NCBI RefSeq assembly: GCF_019320115.1
Contig: NC_089589.1
Span: 19,159,641 to 19,223,640, forward strand
Direction: 5' to 3'
Source of the DNA: Miscanthus floridulus
Taxonomy: Eukaryota > Streptophyta > Magnoliopsida > Poales > Poaceae
Length of the DNA: 64,000 nt
This document shows, in pieces, positions 24,017 through 37,170 of the stretch. Position 1 is the first letter of the stretch; the number at the start of each line of letters is the position of its first letter. The position numbers and the translations under genes are program-made. The notes below the pieces were generated by a model. The model worked only from the letters and a program-made list of their open reading frames with translations, had not been told where the DNA came from and did not search any database.

Positions 24017-27000
24017 TGTAACACCCTAAAATTTGGCATAGTTTTAAAAACCACTAAAAATTTGAACTTTTTAAAATTTGCAAAGGAAATAATATATATA
24101 ACCAACCTAAATTATTTTTACAAATAAAACCACATAGGAACATAAAACCTTAGGTGTGCAACTTTGTTTGTGAATGTTTGTTTGGCTTATTGAACTTAAG
24201 GTGGCACCCTTTTACACACTCATGCATTCAAATTTGAATTTTAAATCATTCAAACATATACACATAAGAGATAGGAAATAGAAAAGGGAATTACAAAATA
24301 GGAAAAGCCACTTGGGCTCATTTCCTCCCCTTCCTTCTTTTCAGACGGCAACTGCAGCCCAGCCCTTCCTCTCCCCCCTCCTCTCTCCCACGCGCGAGCT
24401 GGCCCAACAAACCGTGGCCTAGCTCAGCCCAGCCTCACCCGCTCTCCCTTTCTCCCCTTCTCTCCCACCGACGCCCCGGGCCCGCCTGTCAGCTTTGTCG
24501 TCCACCCTGAGCCGGCAAGCCATACGTAGCCCCGCCGCGTCGTCAAAGCTCGCCAGCGCCACCTCGGTGGCAGCGAAGGTCAGCGGAGGCACGGCCACAT
24601 TGGGACCCCACGGCGCCCCTCTCTTCTCCTCTCCTCCCTCTTCCCCCACACTATGAACGCGTTAACGACAGCGCCATGGTCGCCGCCGTGCAGAGCCACC
24701 GGAGTAGACGCCAAGGCAACTCCGGTGTGCGCACGGGCAAGCGCCATCCATGGTGATGCGACCAGACGAGTTCAACGACGTGGCCATGTGATGGATAAGG
24801 ACACCGGCCTAGCCGGCCTATAACTAGGCTCGGCCGATGATGCTCTCGCCTCGCCCTCTCCACCATTAGCTCCACCGCGGGCAGTAACACCCCATCTCTC
24901 CCTCTTCTTCCCCTTTCCCCTCCTCCTTCCCCCACTTTCTCATTTTTCCCCTTTTGGGAGTTCACCGGCGCCATTAGCGTTGCCCGCTCCTTCCTTCCTC
25001 TCCGCTGCGTCTCTGACCGAATGGAGTGACCGGTGAGTCCCTGAGCCCTCCCTTTTTTCTTTTGCATTAGGTATTAGGTAGTGTAGGCCTTTGTGTAGCG
25101 CTGCCCGCGTGAGCCCGCTCCGCCAAGCCACCATGGCCGTTGGCCATCGTCGGCGAAGCCACCCTGTCACCCCCACTCCACTCCCCTCTCGTCCCTTTTC
25201 ACGTACACGTAGATAGATAGTTAGGATAGGGCCACTAGGGCTGTGTTTAGAGCACGGCACCACCGCAACCACCCCGGCAAGCCACCATCGCCGCCACAGG
25301 CACCCGCTGCCGACAGCAACCCCACCACCAGCAGTGGCTTGCCCCAGCGGACCCCATCCACCCCTCAACCACCTCTCCCGAGGGCCAATGCTGCCACGCG
25401 TAAGCCGCTCCAGCAAGCCTTGCTCCCCTCCCCTGTTTTGTTGCTCGCACGGTCACCACCGACCATCGCTGTCCCCTCTCCCCCTCTTCTCTGTCCGTGC
25501 CAGGTGGGACCAGAAGGCAACGATGTCACTGTCCCCATCCGTCCTAGTCCGTCTTCTCTCTCTCCCTCATTCTCTCACTGACACACGGCCTTATCGCCGA
25601 CGTCGTCGTCATTGCTGATGCCAGCACGGGACCCACCTGTCACACACACAGCACACACCGCGCGGGGTACGCTTAAGAAAACGCTGGGTACACCCGGCTA
25701 GTGTACACAGAGTGTTATAAATACATTTTCCTAGCTTAGAAAAATTCCTAGAAAATTTATAAATAAACTAGATGAAATAATAAAATTAATTATGTAGTTT
25801 GCACCCATTTTCATGCGCTAGAGAATACATATAAAATTCCATCTAGATTAATTAGCTATAGGATAAACTTCTAAAATTCATAACTTTTAAACCATAACTT
25901 CCGATTTGCATGAAACCACTTCTAAAAATCATCTAAAATCAAACCCTATCATATGCACTTAGTGCCACCATATAGTTCAATGTTTGCTTGGGTCCTTTTT
26001 CTTTTGCAGATAGCGGTAGTCTTATGCGACCGATATGTTCGACAGACGACAATAATCGTTAGGGGGACGAAGACCCGAATTATGTGGACGTGCCAGAAGG
26101 TGACGACAACGAAGGCACATCCGAGCTCCCCTCCCTACCATCTTGATTTAAAAATCCTAAAATGCTAAAACTTGACTATGAGACTATCACCCAATAAAAT
26201 GAGCTCGGTTGATGCGATATAGTTAAGATAAATGGTTATCTTGTTATTCTATGAGCTCCACATTACGATTAGAATTAGGGATAATAATTGAACTTAAAAT
26301 TTGTTAAACCTAAACTAAACCCCAACATGGGGCAAGTGGTGGTAAACTATGGAGGTAGTTTATCATGGCAGAAATACCTGGATAGGGTTCCTATGGGAGA
26401 TACTCACCTCGGTCACATAAGGACCGGTTCATAGTCCCTCTCGCCCAGTGAGTCTTTTCATACAGCCACATATCTATATAGGTAGGCTTGATCCCACACC
26501 TCGTTAGATAGAAGTATAGTTTCTACTAGGAGGCCGGTGTAGGCAATGGAAGATCAGGAGCCAGCACAGGGGATAGGTTTTCTTCTGTGTCTGGCTGGCG
26601 TGGATGCTATGTGATCTTCCACGTTAAGCGTTAGGTTTTTAGGCCATGTTCGAGCCACTGTTTTCTTGGCCGTGTTCGAGCCATGTTTTCCTTTTGTGAT
26701 GATTTGGTATCATCACGTTTGGGGGGATTTGACATCTTCCCGGTTTTGTGTTCCAACCCCTATGAAACCGTGGTAGAGATTATATAGAAATCTAGGTTAG
26801 CTTTCCAAGCTGGTAAGGGATCTCGTTAGGTCTATTTTGTCCACTAATTATGGATGAGGTTGCACCTATCGTGTGGGGAAATTTGTACACCTCTGCAGAG
26901 TTTTATTAAATCTATTCGAATAGCCACGTCCTTAGAATGGGCAAATGCTTGGATGGGATACTATGATTAGCTTTACTTTTTATGTGCAATGAAACTGGTA

Positions 27001-27520
27001 ATTAATTGATGATTAACCCGGGCACTAGTGGGAATGGTAATACTCCACTAGGATCCACCCTTAAATTTTAATCAGCACTACACTTTATTTCCACCCATGG
27101 TTGGGACTTGCTGAGTACGTATGTACTCACCCGTTGTCAACTCACAGACCTTGGCACAGAAGAAAACTAAGATGAAATGTACCGTGAGGAATAGGGTTCC
27201 CGTTAGGAGATTCGATCATAGGATTGTAACATTAAGGCTAGGGTTTCGTCCGCGCTCTAGTTGCCTGTGGAATAGGATGCCGTTTCGCTGTATCATAATC
27301 CTACTTTAGAGACCACCAATAATACCATTTCACGGCCATAGCTTTATGCCAACTCTGTAGCCTATGACAATGCCCTTCGGGCCATTGTTGTAGACCTTAT
27401 TTTAGATATCAATAAAGATTGAAACCTTTTATAATATATCTGTGTACCATCCGTATGATTAGTGCGTGATCCTGGCACAAATATGGAAGCACTGAAGACT
27501 CTCAAATTGAGGGGCCGACA
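24017..27520 (+). mobile_element. Solo LTR (about 3.5 kb)
   Basis: Begins TGTAACACCCTAAAATTTGG and ends GGGGCCGACA, with a perfect 5 bp duplication CCCGT at 24012-24016 and 27521-27525. No internal retrotransposon region, so it is a solo LTR left by recombination between LTRs. It contains a GC-rich leader-like part (24300-25620) with TC-rich tracts, where the open frames look accidental. Its start matches the LTRs at 1 and, inverted, at 40141. Confidence 0.9.
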
Positions 27521-27619
27521 CCCGTCATAGATGATCAAAATTAGCCCCTCCATCACGAGCTCGGCCCGGTAGGCCATGAGGGGCTCGGAGGATCCTAACG
27601 AGAGTCAAACATAGGGGGT

Positions 27620-28690
27620 ATGTTAAGTCCCCGGGAGAAAGGCCCTCGACCGATAGATCCCTCGATCGATCCCTTGGATCGCTTGGGGGCTCGGCTCCTA
27701 TACCCATCGGAAGCACTCGCGCGTACCCTCCAGTCGGAGTTGGGCTGAGCCCGGGCTCGCCCAAGGCCACTGCTCGGGGCTCGGGGGCTCGACAAAGCTC
27801 CGGGCTCCCGATCGACAGCAGCCCGAGTCTGACCTTGGCCTGGCTCCAACCCGAGCCAGAGCTCGGACAGGCGACCGACGCCCCGAGCATCGGCCAGTCC
27901 GCCGGGCGCCCAATGCCCCGGTAGGTACGGGGATTCCACGGCGCTTGTCCGTTCAATGGGCAGGAGGCATTGCCGACCACCTCCGCGATAGGGTCACGCA
28001 AATGGCGTGACACAACAAGACAAACTACTCCACTGGCTCCGGGGGTATGGGGCTCCTGGGCCCGCTCATCAACCTCCTGATCCGGGGCGCCTTCACTGCC
28101 AAGGACACCCGGTGGAGGCCACACTACAGTAGACAGCCCCTGACGGTCAAGTGTCAGGGCCCCCACCACGTCAGGCGGCGCCTACAGCTTCCCCGGCTCC
28201 ACGACAACTCCAAAAGGTCCATCCACGCCGCTGCAGCACCCTCCTGGACCCAGGCGCATGAAGACCATAGACCGAAGCCCCCCAAACCGCCTTTAACCCG
28301 ACGTTTCTCGGAATATAAGGGGAAGATTGGCTCCAGTAGAGAAGGGGCTGGACAGACATAGAGTTCAGTCGGCAGGATAGACTCTTCGAGAGCCTCCACA
28401 CCCCGGCAACCCAACAAGAGAGAGGACCGATTCCCTTACACGTTGGGAAGAAACCTCACCACCGACGAGCCGTAGGGTAGCACAGAGTGATCCCCTTCAA
28501 ATTTTGTTTCTCCTTCATTGAAACCCCCGATTTGGGTGTTCCTGAATACAAAGAACTACTCACTGCTAGACGTAGGGCCCCGATAGCCTGAAACAGGATA
28601 CATCGTCGTATTCCTCTTGTGTTTTTGAGTGCCCGAGCCACCGGAGACCCACACTTCCGACATCCGACGAACAACGATGCTATGAACCTG
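27620..28690 (-). repeat. Large inverted repeat, right arm
   Basis: Inverse partner of 20830-23540. Shared words (read on the minus strand) include 'gttcgtcggatgtcggaag', 'gctatcggggccctac', 'ccctgacacttgacc' and 'tgtgtcacgcc'. It keeps the uninterrupted version of the CACTA insertion site ('ggggctgtctactgtagtgtggcctcc'). The minus-strand open frame 27525-28169 is not conserved in the partner arm and is probably not a gene. Confidence 0.7.
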
Positions 28691-28699
28691 CGGCACTTG

Positions 28700-29712
28700 T
28701 GGTTTACCCGTTTGCCACCTTTGGTGTCAATAGCAATACACATATCTGTATTCATATATCCATTTGTTATCCGATTCTAGATCCGTATTTGATAAAAATA
28801 TGAAACATCTAACATTTATCCGTATCTGGGAAGTAGTTATGATGAATCTATTTAAAAGTTTTTTCCTCCATGATTCCTGACTAATTATCTAATTTTAATA
28901 TTACTAACAATGCATTGAAACTATTTAATAGTATATCTATATAACTTTTCAGTATTAATTTAATACTACTTATGGTACATAAAGATTAAAATATTTTTAG
29001 TAATTTTCTTATTTAGTTTACACTAATTTATTTGTTGTTGTAAATTATTTTAATACTTCAATATATTCTTTTTACAGATAATTTATAATGCCATGATAAA
29101 TATTATATAAATAATGATTGATTAATTGATATATTTATTATAAATATTTCTGATAACTATATTTATTAATATTTATTGATTAATTTAGATGTGTATTTTG
29201 ATTTTATTTTGCTTCCATTATCGATGAACTTAGCAGTATAATTAACAATATGTACTTTGGGTGGAATTGAGTAAATATTCGAATAGAAAACATCGGTTTT
29301 GTATTCATATTAAAAAATTCATATCCGTATTCAAATTCAAATTAAAATATGATAAAAGATAATATCCATATCCGATTCCATACAATTGATCCGTTTCTGT
29401 CCCTAGAGGAGAGGGAATGAACCGATGGAAGGATATGAGTCGAATCTTTTTTTTCAGGGGACATGAGTCGAAACTTGATAATGAATGAGGTGATGTTTAG
29501 ATCCTGGTATAAAGTTTTAGATGTCATCTCGGATGTTACATGGAGATATCGTATGTGGTGTTCGGATACTAATAAGAAAATAGATTACAGAATTCGTCAA
29601 TAAACCGCGAGACGAATTTATTAAGTCCTAATTAATCCGTCGTTAGCGCATATGTTACTGTAGCACCATATTATTAAATCATATGCTAAATAGACTTAAA
29701 AGATTCATCTAA
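28700..29712. other. AT-rich intergenic DNA
   Basis: No gene recognised. Contains imperfect 'atccgtattc / tatccgtatc' words. From about 29540 a MITE-like sequence related to the Tourist-type elements near 3600 and 4020 begins ('gttcggatactaataagaaaatagatta'). Confidence 0.5.
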
Positions 29713-29955
29713 GGGCCTGTTTAGTTCCTCTCCAAAACGCCAAATTTTTCAAGATTCTCTGTCACATCGAATCTTTGGACGCATGCATGAGGTATTAAAT
29801 ATAAATAAAAAATAAAACTAATTACACAGTTTAGACGAAATTCACGAGACGAATCTTTTAAGCCTAATTAGACTATGATTGGACACTAGTTGCCAAATAA
29901 CAACGAAAACGCTACAGTACCATTTTGCCAAAAAATTTGGCAACTAAATTGGGCC
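29713..29955. mobile_element. Tourist/Harbinger-type MITE nested in another MITE
   Basis: Ends GGGCCTGTTTAGTT and AACTAAATTGGGCC, flanked by TAA at 29710-29712 and 29956-29958. It interrupts an older MITE-like sequence spanning about 29540-30010. About 500 bp upstream of the NLR leader. Confidence 0.82.
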
Positions 29956-30363
29956 TAACAAAATAGTCATGATCTGTATAATTAATTATTTTTTTAGCCT
30001 ATTTAATTCTCTATGTATAGTATTGGACAATGGCTGAGCACCAACTTTCGTCTCGGCCGGGTTGAGGAAACGAGGCCATCAGGACTGGACGCAGAGAGAG
30101 AAATGCATTTTTATTTCTGGAGCCCACCGTACTTTTTGTGCTGGAGTCTACAACTTTGCTCTCTCTCGTCACGAACCGGTGCACGACTGTGGATGCAGAG
30201 AGAGCTAGTAGTTAATAAATCATCAGCTACCACATTTTATACGAAAATAAACTACTACTTTCCTCGCTGAAGTGGAAGAACAGTAGCAACCATCTCTGGG
30301 AGAAGAAGCAAGCAACCATCTCTGGGAGAAGAAGCTATGATGTCTTGTTCTTGACACCAGCTG

Positions 30364-30457
30364 GTGAGTCGATGTTCTTCAATATTGCTTTCCCTCCTCC
30401 CATATGGTTGACTGCTTGTCTTTGTATTAGATACATAACAGATGTGAATATATGCAG
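30364..30457 (+). other. Possible leader intron of the NLR gene
   Basis: A donor (CAGCTG then GTGAGTCG) and an acceptor (ATATGCAG) bracket about 94 bp just before the NLR coding start. Inferred from consensus only. If it is not spliced, the frame also opens with an upstream in-frame ATG at 30475. Confidence 0.35.
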
Positions 30458-30510
30458 CTAAACTGTTCGCATCCGTGGGTGAGTTTACTGGAGTTCCCGG
30501 ATCCGGAGGC

Positions 30511-33500
30511 ATGGAGTCGCCGATCAGTGCTTCGCTGGGGGCCATGGGACCCCTTCTCCGGAAGCTCGACATGCTGCTTTTGGGGCCTTCCGAAGGCCTT
30601 CTTCAGCTTCACAAGGGGGCCAAGCGCTGGACGCACCTCCTCAAAGACGACCTTGAAGAAATCACCTCGTACCTTCAGGACCTGTCAGAGGTGGAGGATC
30701 CTCCGCTGACAGCAAAGTGCTGGATGAAAGAGGTGCGTGAGCTGTCCTATGACATCGAGAATTACATCGACAGCTTTGTGTTGCCTGGCCATGTTGCGAA
30801 CATCAAGACTAGATCTGGCCGCCGCCGCCGCTGCTGCTGCCGTTGCCGCCGAATCAGAGTTAGGCATATTAAGGTCACTCGCCTTCTGGAGACGAACAAG
30901 AAGCTGAATCGACGGAAACGGGTCGCTGCCAGGATCTCAGATTTCAGAATCGATGCCCGAGAGGCTCTTGAACGGCACAAGAGGTATGAGCTCCATTGCT
31001 GCGCCAGTATCAGGCGCGGATTATTGCCCGCTGCTGGGAGGCTTCCAACGACATGTGAAGAGGGTGCCGGTATAATCATTGACGACCGGATGAGGAAATT
31101 TATGGATTCGATGGCTGACGATAGGGATCCGCAGCTCAAGGTGGTCTCTGTTGTCGGATCTGAAGGAATCGGCAAGACTACACTTGTTAAAGTGCTGTAC
31201 CACAAACTCAAAGGACAATTTGATTGTCAAGCCTTCATCCGCTTGACCCGGAAACCTGATATCAAGACAGTTCTGCGTGACATCCTCACACAAGTCCAGC
31301 AGCAGCCTCATAACCATTGCGAGGATTCTGACCTTCTTGGCAAAATCAGGGAGCATCTACAGTATAAAAGGTACTGTGCCCTTTTCCCCATGTTTATCGT
31401 CATTCACAATCATCAATCATATAATTGTGTGGCCGAAACATATGGTTCATCTATTGGTAATGGGTTTTGCTCACAAGACATGTGAGACATAAGTAACATC
31501 ATGTGTGGGGTACGGGTAAACATGCTTTAACCATTGGATGTGTTATGTGTGTGTGTGTACTATTTGTGTCAAGAAGAGATAGTGATAGGGAATTCCCACA
31601 TGAATATTTTTCCACTGTCCGGGGCCTCGTGTCATTTTCTCCCCAACCACATCACCGCAGCCCTTGACATAGATATATCTAATATATTTTTCTTAAAGGA
31701 ACATGATTTCATTGCAATAATAATCAAAATGGCATATATAGCTAAATCATGCTAACTCATCTAGTAAAAAACAGTCGACCCTTGCTCCAACTCCACCATA
31801 CCTATGCATCTTCATATGCATTTATCATTATTTATTAACACGGCATCATATTTCATGGCCAATGTTTTAAAATAAAATGATAATTGCGGAACAGGCCTTA
31901 CAATAGGAAGTCAAAGCATGCATATTACTAAAAACGTAACATTTGTTGTGATACTGGCGCCTAACGCGGAAGTGTTTGCTTGGATCTACCTAAGGCGATA
32001 CTCACGGGAGATCACACAACATACCTGAGACTCGAGATATGTTAACGAGGTTCAGCTGAAGTCTACGTCCTCAGGGCATGCTTATAGACGCTCCTCCCTG
32101 AAACTACGACACCAGCCACCCGGGTGTCGGCCAAAGCTGCCAACACCCCCCACGAGCCTACCGCTATGTGGTTGTGTTGTTTTTCTCTTACATAGGTTAC
32201 AAGTGCAGCACCCTCTTTATAGACAGGCTGGATTATAAGAGCCCAACATCTAGATCTACTTAACCCTCCACTACTATTTACAACACAAGTTCAATGTAAC
32301 CCTTTTAGTAGAGATTAAATATTCGACACACTTCTAACAACATCCATTCTTGGTGAAGAAATAATCCATGAACATCACCTGACATGTTGTGCTTATGTCC
32401 TCCCCGTGTTCCTCTTTTTCCAATATCTCCCTGTGTTCTTTCCATGCTTGTGCTTGAAAACAATGAGTGGCTTATTCATATATTCTTGGCATGCAGGTAT
32501 TTGATTGTAATTGATGATTTATGGTCAGCATCAATATGGGATGTAATCAGTTATGCTTTCCCGGGAGGCAAAATGTGCAGCAGAATAATAACAAGTACTC
32601 AGATTGAAGATGTAGCATTAGCATGCTGTTATTATCACTCAGAATATGTGTTCAAAATGAGACCTCTGGATGAAGATCTCTCAAGAGAACTATTTTTCAA
32701 CAGCCTTTTTCGCCCTGAAAATGATTTTCCCAAAGATGTTTTGAATAAAATTGTTAAAATATGCGGTGGGTTGCCACTAGCAACGACCATTATTGCTAGG
32801 CTTTTAGCAACCCATCCTGTGATATTAATGGAGCAATGGACATACATATATGATTCACTAAGCTCCAAGTTGAGGACAAGTAGTTCTGCTTCAGAAGGAA
32901 TGAAACTAGTAGTAAACTTCAGCTACAATAATCTTACTTGCCATTTGAAGACGTGCTTACTCTATCTTAGTATGTATCCAGAGGGGTGCACAGTATGTAA
33001 GGATGATTTGGTGAAGCAGTGGGTGTCTGAAGGTTTTATCGATGGATCAGAAGGGCGAGAGGTGGAGACTGCAGAAAGCTATTTCCATGAACTTATTGGT
33101 AGAAGATTCCTACAACCTGAACGTATCAAATACACCGGTGAGGTAGCGTCCTGTTCAGTTCACGAAGTGGTACGTGATCTTATTGCACAGAAGTCTTCAG
33201 AAGAGAACTTTGTTGTGGTACTTGATCGTTATCGGAGGAATGTATCACTTTCTGAAAATGTCCATCGACTATCTCTCCACTTTCCTTACACAAAGTATGC
33301 AATGACAAACATCAGATCATCACAAATTCGGTCACTTACTTGTTTTGGATTATCTAAATGTATGCCTTCTATTAAGGAGTTTAAGCTTCTCCGTGTTCTA
33401 AACCTCAATTTATCTGGTCATGACGACAATGATGATGGCATAATAGATCTCACTGGGATTTCTGACCTATTGCGATTGAGATATTTAAAGGTCGCAAGTG

Positions 33501-34606
33501 ATGTCTGTGTAGAACTACCAAAGCATATGGGAAGGTTACGGTATTTGGAAACCCTGGATATCAGTAAGAAAGTCACAGATGTTGCATCGGATATTATCCA
33601 TCTACCATGCCTGTTGCACCTCCATCTGCCTTTGGAGACAAATCTGATGGATTGGCTAGACATGACTGGACCAGCTGCCAGTGTGTGGAGCCTTGGCAAG
33701 CTGTCGAACCTGCGGTATCTTTATCTCACCTATTCTATACCGGTTCCTGACCATCTGCAGAGAAACATGGAAGCTCTGGGATCTTTATTTAGAGGACACG
33801 GAAGCCTGAAAACTCTAGCCTTCATTCTTAGCTCTGTTCATAAAAATGCTGTGGCTCACAGCCCTTCAGAAGCAACCATTACCTGGGACTGGGATGACTT
33901 CCCACCTCCCCTCCTTGAGAGGTTTGAATGGTTGCTGCACAGCTGCAGCTTTTCCAGAGTTCCCAAGTGGATTGGAGAGCTTGGCAACCTCTGCATTTTA
34001 AAGATTTCAGTAAAGGAACTGATGAGGGATGGTGTTAACATTCTAGGAGAATTGCCTGCTCTCACAACTCTGTCTCTCTATGTGAAGATAGCACCCGTTA
34101 AGAGGATCATCTTCGACAAGGCAGGATTCTCAGTTCTCAAGTACTTCAAGTTCATGTGCAGTATAGTACCTTGGCTGAAATTTGAGGCGGAGGCAATGCC
34201 TAACCTCCAGAAGCTCAAGCTAGGCTTCAGTGCTCACAAGGTGGGTCAGCAAAGCACTATACCTATCAGCATCGAGCACTTGCCTAGTCTTAAAGAGATC
34301 TCTGCAAAAGTTGGCGATGCAAGTTCCGATGCAGAGTCTGCCTTGATGGCTGTGGTCAGCAATCATCCAAGAAATCCTAGAATCAGAATGCAATTGGTGG
34401 ATTGGAACTCTTATGGTCACGGAGTTTGGTACACAGTCAGCAAACAGGAAAACCCCCTCACTCTAGAAGAAGATAATATCCCTGACCCTGAGGAAGGCCT
34501 GGATGATCACTTTTTTCCTCAATACAAGGACTCAAGGGACGATCAGAATAAAGAAGCTTATGTCAGGTACGAATTTTCCTTGTTATGCAAATGGCAAATT
34601 TCATAA
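30511..34606 (+). CDS. CC-NB-LRR immune receptor (NLR), two coding exons
   Basis: Exons 30511-31370 and 32497-34606. The GT-AG junction (AAAAG/GTACTG, ATGCAG/GTATTT) joins in phase to give KRYLIVIDDLW. About 989 residues if the stop at 34604-34606 is used. The start at 30511 (MESPISASLGAMGPLLRKLD) fits the Rx-type coiled-coil N-terminus better than the ATG 12 codons upstream. Visible in order: an EDVID-like stretch (RELSYDIENYIDSF), P-loop GSEGIGKTT, kinase-2 YLIVIDDLW, RNBS-B (SRIITST), GLPL (CGGLPLATT), RNBS-D (CLLYLSMYPEG), VHE in place of MHD, then degenerate leucine-rich repeats to about 34400. NLRs detect pathogen effectors in the cytosol. A donor (GTCAG/GTACGA) at 34566/34567, shortly before the stop, could splice on to downstream exons (see findings). 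Upstream coding frames show no disruption. Confidence 0.92.
31371..32496 (+). other. NLR intron 1
   Basis: Splits the NB-ARC domain between RNBS-A and kinase-2, a position used in several grass NLRs. It contains an unclassified repeat-like block (about 31950-32340). No coding signal. Confidence 0.85.
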
Positions 34607-36164
34607 AATTAGACCTGCCTGCACATGCGCATACCATTGCCAAGGAACTAGTCGCTTACTTTACCCAATTTGTAAGGAACTGCATTTCTGTCAACCACGG
34701 TTAGAGCAACTCCAGCAATGGCCCTCAAAAGGGCCCCTACTTTTCATTTAGGGCTCTTGCTACTTTTGAGGGCTCTGTTTTCTAGGTTGCACTCCAGCAG
34801 TGGCTTTCAAAATACAGCCCTCAAATCCATTCCAACGGAGACTCCCTGAGACCCACTTGTCACTTGTCATTCACTTCCCCAGCCGAAACACTATTAATTG
34901 GAGATAAGTTGGTTAGGTTGGTTTGCGCAAGGTTTTTATGGTCATGGGTTGGAGTCCAACCAATTGCTGCGTGTATTTTGCATGAAAAAACGCACAATCT
35001 GCCAAGTATATAAGTTAAAAAGCCACACATTTTTTTGTCAAATAAAAGTTCAAAAACATGAAAATGTATTTTGAGATGGTCAGCCTAATGATCTGCTTCT
35101 AGAAATGCATTTCTAGGGACATGCCATCCAATGGACTGCCCATAAAATTCATTTTCACGGGCAGTTGCATGGCAGTCCCTAAAAATATGTTTTTACTACA
35201 AATACTTGCTTAGAAGATGCAAAAATCGCCTCTAAAAATTAATTTTGGGTGCATCTAGAAATAGTTTTTTTGTATTGACTAAAATGTCGATATAACATGC
35301 TTGACCCACCATGGTGAACTTAAGAAAGTCCCAAGAGGGAGGTTGAATTGGGTTCTATAATATTAAAGCGGCAACTTTTAGTCTATTCATTCAAAAACTA
35401 ACGCGTCCCTTGAACATTAAAAGGCCCTAGAACTAAACAAGGCACACTTAAAATAGTCTTCAAGGCCACTACACTAAGTCAAGTCCTTAAACTCAAACAA
35501 ACTAACAAAAAAGTCCTTAATGTGAAAAGGAAACCTATCAACTAGGAGCATACTACCACAAGAACAATCCTAGATGTCAAACAAGTACCCCTTGCATACA
35601 AAAGCACAACACAAGATCAAATATATGAAGGAATGCAAGAAGTAAAGAGTGGATAATAGACAACCGGATTTTTTTCCCCGTGCAATCAAGGTGTTAGAAC
35701 ACCCCCTAACCTACGTTGCTGCAACTACTCAGAGTAGTCTTGAGTCACCAGGACTCAAGATCCACTAAGAGTATCTGTTTTCCATCTCCAGAGTGGCGAA
35801 TCTCAAACCACGTACAAATCACCAAGACTTGTAGGCTCTAATAAGAACACCAAGATCTCTTGAATCCATCACCAAGCACCAACACCATCTAGGTGCTCCA
35901 AATCATTAGAAGTAACAATAATGAGAAGCCCTCACTAGCTCACTTGACCAAACAAGACCGAGAGCTCTATGATGCACACTTGTCACTCTAATTTCTCTCT
36001 TGACTTTCCAATGTGTAAGGGCTTGTGAGCACCCAAGAGAGGGGTGAATTGAATGTCTAATCCTATGACTCAAATTAAAACTACCACTAGAAAAAACCAT
36101 AAATTACTCTAGCAAGATGTACACTTAAGGTTTTTCTAGTGTGCTCTGACTTATCCTTAACCCA

Positions 36165-36300
36165 AAAGAGTTTAGCAACCTAGGGCCAATCCTATCAACT
36201 AGCCTATAGCTAATCTAGAAAGGTAAATGTCAAAATCCAAAAGAGTTTAGCAACCAAGGGCCAATCCTATCAACTAACCTATAGCTAATCTAGGAAGGTA
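36165..36300 (+). repeat. Two-copy local tandem repeat
   Basis: Two near-identical units of about 75 bp: 'aaaagagtttagcaacc', then 'agggccaatcctatcaact', then 'cctatagctaatctag', then 'aaggtaa'. Part of an unclassified repeat. Confidence 0.75.
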
Positions 36301-37077
36301 ATGCTCACACAAGCAAAACACAAGAGGAAGCAACAAACAAATAAGTAAAAAGCTAAGGATAGATAGGGCAAACTCCCGGAGATGCGATGATATATCCCGT
36401 GGTATTGGTGAATTTAATGCTCTAGTGGGAATATTCCCCTAGGCGCTTTTGTTGATCTAATTGTCCGGCTCATTGTTTTCTTATAGCCAGACTATCCGGT
36501 CCGTTGATCAGCATAGTGCTTTGGCACTGAGGGTGGTTGGACTCCACACACGTTTGTCCAATGCATGTAAATCACTTCGCCGGACACCATTCGCTGTGTG
36601 CTTCTTCTACGCACTAAATCATTTTTGCTTTGTTTCTTCATTGGTCTTTGTGCCACTTCTTTTCTTGCATCCCTAGGGCCTATCTAACACATAACACACA
36701 TGTTAGTCCTAGGCTTGTGTTGTCATCTCAATCACCAAAACTAAAAGATGATCGTGGGCACATAACCCTTACACAATGATGTGGCTATCTTTCCAAGGTG
36801 TTAAGAGACCTCAAATGAATGCCCTTGAGGTGTTTTTAAAGTCATAAACTTCATGGAAGTTGGTTAGGAGCTGCTGCCAAAGTACAGGAAAAAGGGAATA
36901 AAAAATTGAGTAAACTTGACAATCTGGTCAACACCGCCAGACCGTCCGACCAATGCTTTTGCACAGTGCCTGGCAATGGTCATGTGATGTCACTGATTGT
37001 CAGGCGCGCACTGAGTTTAACCGCCTGACTGTCTAGTCCATTCTTTTGCACAATACCTTCCATACTGTTCCAAAACC

Positions 37078-37170
37078 CCAAAGCTCTACGGGCTGTTCAC
37101 TCAAAGTCTGGTGCACACAGTGGTAAAAAACCTCAAGCTCTACGGGCTGTTCGCTCAAAGTCTGGTGCAC
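37078..37170 (+). repeat. Two-copy local tandem repeat at the LTR insertion site
   Basis: The words 'gctctacgggctgttc' and 'ctcaaagtctggtgcac' occur twice about 60 bp apart. The solo LTR inserted at the end of the second unit. Confidence 0.7.

Noticed and set aside
24419..25618. ORFs in the GC-rich part of the solo LTR
   Set aside because: Overlapping frames on both strands inside an LTR with a clear target duplication; no domains.
27525..28169. 214-residue minus-strand ORF
   Set aside because: Not conserved in the inverted partner arm at 23066-23530; likely accidental.
30475..30510. Upstream ATG of the NLR as the true start
   Set aside because: The twelve extra residues (Gly/Pro-rich) do not belong to the coiled-coil family start. 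The ATG at 30511 fits, though the upstream one cannot be excluded.
32384..32494. Start of the second NLR ORF as an independent protein start
   Set aside because: These codons lie in the intron. The exon begins at 32497 after ATGCAG and completes the kinase-2 motif in phase.
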